64,000 bases of DNA, from NCBI RefSeq assembly GCF_963678635.1, contig NW_026971238.1:1-64000 (forward strand), given 5' to 3'. The position numbers and the translations under genes are program-made. Below, one piece after another: positions 53,601 through 61,100 of this stretch (position 1 is the first letter of the stretch; each line of letters opens with the position of its first letter). Origin of the DNA: Symsagittifera roscoffensis (Eukaryota > Xenacoelomorpha > Acoela > Convolutidae). The notes beneath the pieces were generated by a model. It had not been told where the DNA came from, ran no database searches, and saw only the letters and a list, made by a program, of their open reading frames with translations.

Positions 53601-53635
53601 AGGTCCATCAATTCGTCCAGGTTGAAATTGTCCAT
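44684..53635 (-). CDS. ~2,983-aa retroelement protein with SGNH/GDSL hydrolase domain
   Basis: The open frame begins at 53689 without ATG; the first ATG is at 53635. Counting from 53689: coiled coil at about 180-250; SGNH hydrolase at about 420-600 with block I GDSL (427-430), block II GG (449-450), block III GTND (476-479) and block V DGIHF (572-576), so Ser, Gly, Asn and the Asp-His pair are all present. A second module (about 885-1040) has FAGINDHL and ALSPGYAHLPDGLKFV, resembling an SGNH fold without the nucleophile Ser motif. An acidic, disordered region lies near 1680-1780. The last 1,500 residues are not recognised. There is no signal peptide. SGNH enzymes are esterases, lipases or deacetylases; the substrate here is unknown. 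The whole frame is uninterrupted. Confidence 0.8.
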   Translation of the reverse strand: MDNFNLDELMDLAEAYVGPMVDAIYRRLIERDFALEDPEVVMLLTALINILGHDNRGDRPTEVLLMAAYGERGVLDRPNMRVMRWRNGALSGSDLANEPGLGSSRTYQPGEMPMPSKPKPGLTRMHREMNSEATSSGSPLRAAVPPKRAKVTQKVQTNQTIQDLDEMNDQLKRTEKELDDMTKTMLAMEEDRDMWRKLFEDCNKKQGQEIERLRQEYKERSEQAALTTAIEKVIPARDIPRGQSPMELLTPREMSQITETRLPAETNRVTIPDPSDTLGDPVVEQTVRKLIETAGRLVANKNAPGSGVTAPYGTIDDTGRVQLSQTVIRQGISNVTPLMGSSRIPERKERKMPAKKVSRVIGVQKNNQLKYSFTGVPETDPRACFNRATWSPAVNLQQPPLGTSHLILGDSLVRVLSNLMTSWVTTVMAFGGATIAQLYRMVELMNPGKIPSVMILVGTNDISRGSDEQEAMWESMMVCLFTTLWQKFSCAVLTVCTVPMNARSLTASGRRHNEGVMRWNNILRNLANRNAGRMILMDIEHELRAMDQARLTSDGIHFDSIEGQAWLNRVFQERLDELEAELFDTGVLKEEGTVNDTVITTFVPPNLETRLGTVPAVINYRQQSSSEPGRRTDVQDRLGEAPMRRTIHPRRRIGPVNVNQPIEEVAGTSRSDTRSETTSTSREERPNRGSLLWSRPIPSPWYIYKDELMKLDLQRVSFIEDAKRMLNGATLSVSRLYSITGVDWLIAASINFSSTTALRFADLEGMPSNNTMGPVNARPLQDVRLNHDERNREERPGRFLTARAPIGQHVKIFRQLTTPPGHVKERVYPKLVNQDGDAQRYGGLTAIKKDETIFAAYDKAEMRKAKIMVVANSEFVYTSKSLFWPDVIMLAAVDLDLLQSVSLAMGVQRQTEMNPITIVFAGINDHLHSGGFLSRLRDPATAENAVWPAIKDILESMGEVVDATKEGSFNKVTLRVVFALSPGYAHLPDGLKFVYAMVALLSEGKYDVIISAPNRMIEMENLRPLKAELPAVWSDISNAMRGFKDHALHMLVLDEVLGLELSNFSRQLKLKPGIDDDHRVITAMSNDLWFRAMEVASEDTRRKNSLETRAQLEAMVLRTKPEANQWLHLNPRVAALGADAFQQGPIMITKIHAYLLKEVNLAENAGEKTAEFVNRMCQITLETFWTQEVKGQEGFERTDSMLEGLGAGWTASFLAKVYPKVSHYLIKEFLQAVVKVSIVELIALFVTFGAESFVKGPAILLTDGIQNLRLDGLLTLIAITHGNLGGLMKLARCPEQMKERVRNLDMKKSTDSWNKIRDLRHTLIQYLLQQNRFGTGEDETIEREEDVRRHVGGMPLLTDLSLAMRTDPLALIRGVTEFVTVIYGPAVTFAFPDVKVEAYRRSVLHLNLISAVDGSTLNWCEQHALRELMSEDLLFAKISEPEMTVINFDDHFCDRMGEVERGHIEVFPKLWNLRPYDKTNGEMTRVPRLTAAYHKVREETKDWGDYKKLPEAIPEFLLIRRMLLGAVSVVQTPRLRAFETNERRVGNFSVTMDPYFVGRNAAVLQYTRFAYTDQATRRRISNAATPKPGRFDEEWKGLGLAPMRMRGRTELPEASLILTSVKKEMKVGGILQTRTFLAPFGCEEIKVVHGEEEDKSAGTLLIPRFQEEADNDEQGPSSPNKDRSEGDDGQGGSRQTEEPMQQDQTGGEDDRASTGGTSSLDFNIFSDLENNADTLETTEPADEGTSTLEPPSAFMEMKRNLHESSSPGNSRNNDQRILMESPRRRRIEASARVPFLGTLPEEEWEVHHRDHESRTGCKLDRVAFMEEVWTVIQSYGTQSILKTGLNQPLMREVVDKLDECEGRLSELLIDSATDESEANSPIKMTPQDNEGEVVYLSRTRRGTIRSKMVIDKINAMKMKLGSRVMPRRIGKTKVDSEISMKAGNSAKRKRVEEVMDLGQGDYQLSGTDRMLTDIAMVPPILMAGIKSTGYKSKRSDRTLTGATLEMEILSQCGESKMRDFKPSPMNHGKGSVAGQLTPVEYNRLTVSETVSIDEPTGGYMEMLEYRNSARGHVMALEDEKAMEGYLETILQGTTLKQKAYGTLASSDVQAETIEQLVSLPWKAVVLRYFEEEMRTTPRIHALVAVPYVRTELQLRFAWCMMGLTREEYDSEERKRSKEEKVFLMTNLRDLIVQEGAAVACAKRRDALCFIRFLIEQISVPALNTCVKMLRKGDERTKALFLLALLDMQQSKPMRVNMKEPEELEPMKKIDEIRRFSNKELRLTKESMGALPKSSEYCGPIKKKSYSYVSGIIGIAYNPFLSEDIRDCFFDYEQAVLLRFWTSRIVTIKSVNNPQAKLGLILEEEVTAPSVPKSDKRVEFGLGFSDELLRTSLMAVWELMRPSWCPSPNADSILRATQDVQRELNADCNLRDLNIIYNVMITASKCNGEDKVELPGWGPEDWVKPGSCLAEVCGLEGHVCGSLDCVKTLEKQHKQLTVLFGNVVMKARTETELIADCHGGTDVNLVTALGFYSMFGSLESLLNLEQKHEMVTAISVEVFPGVLQTEQKYIGKWREAIETEMNIRHSETYCRPSGARYLVGSTLAPMCKSRYPVHFVAVDVKSTRTIVDQAFSVPKCVRLARMSEKSYELLCKMFSAVPGRTKEELESILGKKFMGYVSGNFSDFEKQKQRGSTVTDYNAVDENDEIHRVMMEVEPLLEASGKRNWRSIMLTHDEFPCHCLLQTWWYPKRSNLMLIWDSGELLSMGLPDSSQPVTIVIVGVMMAIRWLEAHVRENNRQEAPTREQLRKLDCLKDLDLFETMCKVLNIPMEVKKIWARKRLMPWFRANMTAWLYEYAKKHMSKLGRVYSEYQLDIGAGAFKRAFVTHRNAVTTAVKRISRTSERSGNEKAEMLKEDLERNVTLCLHNSFCRNRECNVDPLPCCKQRVEEQKCWRTASNSVRIVNDVLHDTETESAESVSQEEEMEH

Positions 53636-53689
53636 ACTGTTCTTTCCAAGTTTGATTTGATTCGATTTCGGTTTGATAATTTGACTCAA

Positions 53690-54045
53690 GTGAGTAATTT
53701 AAATGATCAATCAGGATCTAGAAAAGAAATCACGAATGTCACACTTGTCAATTTCACCTTAACATATATCGTTAAAATTTGCTTAAAGACAGTTCAGATA
53801 AAAAGATATTTATCCTAAAATTTATTAAAATCAATTGGTTTCTTAAAATTTTGGAATTCGACCTAAGATTGGACAGTCCAAACTTTGGATCTATTCCCAA
53901 AATCGTCATTTAGTTGTTCATGGTCACTAACCCCTACTTACCCATGATCTTAATAACTTAACAGATAACATAACATAACGTGACATAACACACATATCAC
54001 ATATTACATACTTAGTCTTTGGCCTAACACCCTCTCGCTCATCAC
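53690..54045. other. Gap between the two accessory ORFs of the retroelement
   Basis: 356 bases, AT-rich, no ORF. May hold a subgenomic promoter or splice acceptor for the giant ORF; no specific site is supportable. Confidence 0.4.
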
Positions 54046-55082
54046 TCAGCCTATACTTAAGTAATATTTCTTATGTAGATATACTTGTATGTTCGTATCG
54101 GAAAATATCACGTGTACAAGCGCGTACAATTCCCGAGGATGCAGTCTTCCTCTGTTTGGATCGTACACTGGAAGCGAGAGCTCCTTCACGTCCATTTCCA
54201 CAAGGACGTCCATTTCTCTGTCGCCCTCGTTACCAGGAAGCATAAGTACTTTCCCGGTATTTGCGACACCGCCGGAGGTAAGGCTGCTACGCCCCCTATC
54301 CCTGGTCTTTGCTTCCAAAGGAATTCCACGTTTTTGTATTCCCTCTTAAAATCTGCCGCTAGCGCCGTCCTAAAACTCATGTCTGCGGTGATTGCTATTG
54401 CACATGTTCTGTTTGTGAGTATGAAATCACTATCTGTTAGTACTATGTTACTTGAATATTCATTTGGTAAGTTAAAATATGACGCAACTACCCTGCCTAT
54501 GTCAGGTTTCTTAAGTTCTTCGCCTGTTTCTGCTTCTAAGTCTCCTGTTTCTCTTGCTATTCTCAATTTTTTTATTATCAAGTTTTCAGTGTGGGTAAGT
54601 CCTACCCCCACTCCCCGGACAAAAATATCCATCGGCGTCCCCGTCGATCGCATACCGGGTATTAAGTCAAGATTAGAAGCTGGAATGAGTAGTCGTCCTT
54701 CCTGGGCAGCCCAGGAAGGATCGTCTCGTTCAGTCTTGATGTATTTCATGCTTTCACGATCTACGTCTTGAATCGTGACGCTGGTCTTCTCTGGATCCGA
54801 AGTCGTTTCATTCAGCCACTCTAAGACACGCAGGTTCGTCTGGTCTTGTTCATATGACTGCTGTTGCTCTTCGTCAAATTCTACCTCGGGTTTCGACCAG
54901 TCGTCAACCCACTCATCGTTGTGATCATTGACTATGTCAATGTCTTGTGACACAGTTATTTCCTCTAAGCCCACTACTTCCTCCACTATTTTCTTTAGAT
55001 CTATCCTATCCACTACAAAGTCGTCACCGTAAGGATTGTACTTCTTTCTTGGTCTCGTCCCGTCCTTCTGACGAGTCTGCAT
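54046..55082 (-). pseudogene. Retroelement accessory protein ending in a macro-like domain, frame interrupted
   Basis: The frame opens at about 55187, overlapping the end of pol by about 20 bases, with first ATG at 55082. The first ~200 residues are acidic and unrecognised. From about 54440 the sequence reads LTDSDFILTNRTCAIAITADMSF..ALAADFKREY then KQRPGIGGVAAL and GKYLCFLVTR, matching the first half of macro domains, which bind or hydrolyse ADP-ribose. The frame ends at 54186. The matching second half (KELSLPVYDPNRG, VHVIFSDTNIQVYL) is in another frame, 54186-54066. Near the switch an 18-base tandem repeat (ACGTCCATTTC twice) occurs. Whether this is a mutation or a programmed shift is open. 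Confidence 0.6.
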
Positions 55083-55167
55083 CGTGAACGGAAGATCTGG
55101 TTCCAAGTTCTTGGGAACCTCTGTCTGTTCGGGATCCTGCCAATCTTCTTCTGCGTAGGGTAAGGTT

Positions 55168-58100
55168 TCATCGTCCGCTTCGACCTGTTAGTTTGGATCC
55201 AGGTCCAGCGGTGTATCTGTACCATCCTCTACGATTTCGTTTCCATCGTTCTTTTTCATTGACCTCACAAGCAGGATCCATCATTAGATAATCCCCTTCT
55301 TCCATGTCTGCAGGTATACACCAGTCTTCTGTCGATGGATTGTGTGGCTTGATGTTCTCGTAGTGGGAGGCTCGGCCAGTACTCAGTCTATAAAAGCGTC
55401 CCTCTTGGTGCACCTCTGTAATCATGAAGGGTCCCCTCCACTTCTTCAGAAGCTTCTTTGTCCCTTTCGGTGGTATAACGTTCTGAAATACCCATACGTA
55501 GTCTCCCACCGAGTAAGCCTTTGCACCAGCTGCTTTCTTGTCGAATCTTTTCCTCTGCCTTGCCTGTGCCTGCTGAGTGTTTCGTCTACACAAGTCGTTC
55601 AACTCCTGTTGGCGTCTGATCACATCCCTCACGTAGACCTGTGGGGACGTTTTCTTTCCCTCATATTCTGGGTAGAAGAAGGTTAAGGGTAAAGACTTTT
55701 CGTGTCCAGTTAGCATCATGTGTGGACTGACTCCAGTGGTGGAGTGTTGCGTGCTATTATAAGCTCCCATCACCTGCGGAAGGTATCTGTCCCAATCGGT
55801 CATGTACCTGGAACAATATACCCCCAGCATCGACACTAACGTCCTATTCTGTCTTTCCACTAAGCCATTCGTCTGAGGGTGGTACGTCGTGGAGTGAGCC
55901 TGAGCGACCTGTGAGCGTCTCATAAGCTCTTTCGTAAGCTCTCCTACGAAAGCTGTTCCATTGTCCGATTGAAACGTCATCGGACAACCATGTCTTGCTA
56001 TCCATGTATTAATCAGGTGGTCGCATGTCTCTTCCGCCGAGGCAGTTATGCAGGGCACGGCCTCTGCATACTTCGTAAAATGATCTATCATGACCAGCAC
56101 TTGATTGTAACCATTGTCTGTCATGCATATCTTTTGGTGATCTATCTGCACCACCTCATTGAATTCAGACGACTCGATCGATTGTAAAGGAAATCGCAAC
56201 TTCCTAGGATCCTTGACCTGTTGGCATGACAGACATGCTGTCACCCATTTCTCGCATGCCTTTTTCATCCCAGGCCACTCAAAGCGCTTCAGGATCCTCT
56301 GATATACTTTGTCGATCCACTGATGGCCCATTTGATCATGTGACCTGAATAATAGTTCTGTCTGATAGAGTTGCGGTAATACTATCGCGTTATACTTGTA
56401 CAAGACTCTGTCTTCCTCCCTTCTTTTGCAAGCTACAATTCCGTCCTTGTTCAAATATAATCTCCCTTCCTTCTGCATGAAGTATTGTCTCAGGATGCGA
56501 TAACTATCTTCCTCGAGGTCCCCTTTATCCGGAGAACCATTCTCGATCCACCTTTTCAGGTTGCTTGTCATGCGATCATTTCTCTGCGCCCTTAGAAGGT
56601 CCGAGAGTCTGTATCTCGCCTTCAAGTACGTTTTCATGACCCTCATCTGACTATTCAGCTCGTTGGGTTGATGTGTGTCTTCTTCCATCTTAACGCACCA
56701 AATCTTCGCCAACGGTTGTGTTTCTTGTTCAAACGGCAGAAGATCAGTCCTGACTACCGCTTTCTGCGGCAATAGGCTTATCGAACGTTTCGATACCGCT
56801 ATTGTCTCCAAGTTATCCGCTGCGTTGTCAAAGACTCTTTCGCTCGGTATCAGGTAGCGATCGCTGTCCGGATCCTGGTACACCTCTCTGTCCAGGTCTC
56901 TCGCCCGAGTTTCCACTAGTAGCGTGTGTATCGCCAGTTCTGACAGTTCTGATCCCGAGGTCGAATCCCTGTCTGAATAGGTGTTAATTCTTGAGCTTTC
57001 TGAATTATCATCCGTCGAAGGTGTCATGCTGGATACTGCACGCTCCTCCAGATCATGTCTGTACTTTCTTCGCATCCATCTGAACTCCCCAGACAAAACC
57101 TTGTTCTCTAGGTCCTGTTTCTCATCAGGAATTTTCTCGTCTATCTCGGACTCCCCGGACAAATTTACTTGTCCCGGGTGTTGAACTTGTGATCGCTGGT
57201 TTTTCTCCTTCTCCATCTCCCCGGACAAATAGTCTTGCAGCAGATTTTGTTCTACAACTTCACCCTCTTTATCCCGGTCCACAAAGGTGACAGTTTTCTT
57301 TTGCTTGCCGCTCTCCTGTTCTTTCTGTCCGTAAGAAGTACTGGTTTTAATCTCTTGGGGTATTGAGGATACTAGTTGCTGAACTATTGTCCTACAATCC
57401 CTCTCGTTCTCTTCGTGTTGTCGTCTGGACGGCATGATCTTTACTTTCTCCCTGACTGTTAGCGATGCCACTGCTGCCGTCCACTCGGGGTCATCTCTGG
57501 TCACTTCTCTTTCTAACAATCCACCTAGCATCCGCATCAGTTGTGGTGTGACTTGCACCGTTTTACCCAGTAATGAGAGGCTGTTTATATTCATGCGAGA
57601 GAGTTCTTGCTGGACCAGGTTCGAGCGCAGCAGCAAATCCAACGGGACCGGGTCCTCTTTGGACAGGATCTTTATCTCGGCTGCTTTCTCTACAGGTAAC
57701 TCAGGATGTCCTGGAATTGGATGTCCAGACTTATCCAACCATCTCGTTAAGGGAAGCGCTTCATAAGTTTCTTTGTCCAGAAACGAGAATCCCTCTTTTA
57801 TTTCCGCCTGATTGGCCTGCTTCTGCTCTAATCTTTCATAGAACTCAGTTTTCTTGCTGAGGCTATCAGCATTCTGGTGTTTATCGCGCATCCTATGCTC
57901 GATTATCATATGGTAGCCATCCAATCTTACTATCCATCTACCAATATAACTCTGATCCATCGAGTAGGTTTTTAACCAGGATAACGCTCTGTTGTCCACG
58001 CGTAACTTGAAGGGAGCGCTCCCCAAGTATGCACGGTACTTTTCCACAAAGGTGACTACTGCAAACATTTCTGCTTTTGGTGCGCCATATTTCATCTCTG

Positions 58101-61100
58101 TGTCACTCAGGACCTTGCTGCCGTATGCAATGGGACGGAGAACTGTTCTTCCGTTCCATTCTTGCTCTTGATGCAATATTCCTGAGATGGCCACCACCGA
58201 TGGGTCTGTGTCGAGAACATACATGCCCTTTTCCGTAGGCATGCCCAGCACTGGCGCTTCGCACAGTTCCCGCTTTATGTTCTCGAAAGCAACTTGTGCC
58301 TCATCGTTCCATTCGAACTTCTTCCCTTTGTTGCGCATCAGCTTCTGCATCGGATACACCTTATCCGCATATCCTTTAATGAATTCTCGGTAGTAATTGG
58401 CAAACCCTAGGAAGCTCATGAGCTGTGTGTCCGTTCTAGGAGCTTTCCATGTCAACACTGCTTCTACTGCTTCCGTGTCCGGCCTCACACCATGCCTATC
58501 CACCATTCTTCCTAGGTACTTTATCGAATCCCTAAGGATTTCACACTTCGATGGTTTGAACTTTAACCCTGCTCTTTTCATGCATCCAAAGACCTCATCG
58601 AGCCTATCAATATGGTCTTCCAGGGTCGGTGTAGCTATGACCACGTCATCCACGTAACACATCACGAGATTCCCGTACTTCTTGGTCACTCTCGTTAAAG
58701 CTTGAGCCATCAGTCTTTGAAAAGTGGCCGTTGCATTGCACAAGCCGAAGGGCATCCTCTTCCACTGGTACAATCCCAATTCGCACGCGAATCCAGCTTT
58801 CTCTCTGTCCTTCTTTCGCAGAGGGACCTGCCAGAAGGCAGAACCTAAGTCCAATGTGGTGAAGAACTTGGCATCACCAAGTTTAGATAGGCTCTCGTCT
58901 ATTCGCGGTATCGGGTACGCATCTTTAATCGTTACCGCGTTCAAGTAACGAAAGTCGCAACAAAATCTAAGCTGCCCCCCTTTCTTTTTCGCCATGACTA
59001 CCCCGCAAGCCCACGGCGATTTCGAGGGTTCTATCATGTCGTATTCAAGCAACATTTCTATTTCTGCTCGGCACGCTTCCGATTTCTGTGGCGTCATTCG
59101 TTTTGCGCCTTCCCTATGGGGGACGGCGCCTTCTTCTAGTTCGATTTCGTGTTCGACGAAATTACAGCAACCGATATCCGCCTTATGTTTTGAAAATACA
59201 TCAGCGTTCCGATTTAGGAGGTCCCGCAATTTTTCGAAATCTCCCTCACCTATTTTCCCTTTTAAATGTTCTATCTCTGGCAAAACCGGTTTGTCAGATT
59301 CTAATTCATATGACGAGGGGCGTTCCGGAAAATTCGAGCAGCTTGATAAGCCGTCGTCCGTTTCAGATTTCATTGAAAACAATTTATGAATAGATTTTAA
59401 TTCATCAATCCTCTTTAAAATTTTATCTTTATTGGCATGACAAGGACAGTCTTTGACACTATATTTCTTCAAGTTTTGTGTCTCTTCATAGTCGGTCCTC
59501 ATCGGCAATGCGTAACCAAGCTTCTTTCCACGCTGGATTGAAACCGTGGTGTCCAGTGTGTTCAACAACACACTGACACACAGTCCGTTTCTCGTTACCG
59601 AGAAGCTCCGGCCTAAAATCACCGAACTCTGACTATTTGGATTCGGTACTAAGCAAACCTGTTTACTATCACTTAACGAATTTAAATTTCTCATTCTAAA
59701 AATCGCTACTACAGCTTGTCCTGGTTGTAATTTTACTTTTCTATCCAAAAAAACTGGTACCTTATTCTCGTCTGTTATTATCCTATTAATTGGTCTCTTA
59801 ACATACTTTCGGTCCGGGTTTCTAATCCGTATTAGACCGTTGTTCAAGTCAATCATCACGTCAAAGTTCCTGACAAAATCTCTGCCCAAGATGAATTGGT
59901 CGGCGTCGTCCAGATTCTCTACCACCAGGAAGCTCATCCAAAGGTTCCGTCCTCCCATGTGAAGGACCGTTACCGGTGTTCTTCCGGCTACGTAGATAGC
60001 TCCTCGATTTGCAGCGGCTAGTCGGAGATTCGTATGAATCAGATCTTCCCGCGTGAAGCCCATTCTTTCCCAGGTTTTTATCGGCATCACACTCACCACC
60101 GCGCCTGTGTCCAGAAGCCCTGTGACTCCGATTTTTGTTCCGTTGGTGTCAAGCAGGTGTGCTGTCACATCTGCTTCATATACAATATGTACCGCGTCTT
60201 GTTCCATCATGGCGTCATGGCCTATCCTGCGGACTTTGAGTTCCTCTTCACCCAAATATATCTGCCCCATTTGGTCATCATCTGTTGTTATGTAAGTCCT
60301 GGTGTATATGCTGATTCCATCCACGTTCAGCATTATTTGATACGGCCCATAGACCTCCAAGTAGCGTCCATGAAGTTTCTTCATGCGAGGGCCACTCGTC
60401 GTTAGTAGTGCTCGCACAGCTCTCGACTCAGTGCGTGGCTCGACCTGCCTCAGATAATCTGCATATGTGTCCAAATGCATTAAAGTGAACTCTGATGGTT
60501 CACTCAGATTTCTTATTACCTGGTGTCCAGCCACTGAGATTATCGACTGTATCTTCTTTCCCTGCGGCGCCATGCCGAACCTCTTACCGGAGATCACTTT
60601 AAGTTTCATATCTAAACTGCTTGGTGTTTTCGTCTCCTCGAACTCCGTTGCTTCGAAGGTATTCAATTGCTCCTGAAGCTTTTCATTTTCCAGTTCAAGT
60701 TTCACTTTTTGTTCGATCTCTTTCGTCACCAATTCCTGTTGTACTCTATTTAGAGCATCCCTTGCGGCTGCCTTATAATCGATCTTGAAGTCCTCAGCCG
60801 CAGTTGCCGGTTCCGGCTCATGTGTCTCCCCTGTTACCGCTTGCATTTTCTTTGCCGCCAGCTCTTGAGGTTTGTCCTTTCTGCGTGCCTCCGCTTCACT
60901 CAAAAGTCGAGCTTTGCTGGCTTTCACTCCTGACAAAGCTTCTTCATGTCTTGGATGCTTGATGTCTGCCACTGCATCCCAGAATTGCGGACAATCTGAT
61001 TTAAAATGACCTTCCAAGTTGCAAAAGAAACACCTCGGGCGGAATTTCGCAATCACTCCTCTCATGAAATCCTCATGGTCCAACTCTGACGCATCTTCGT

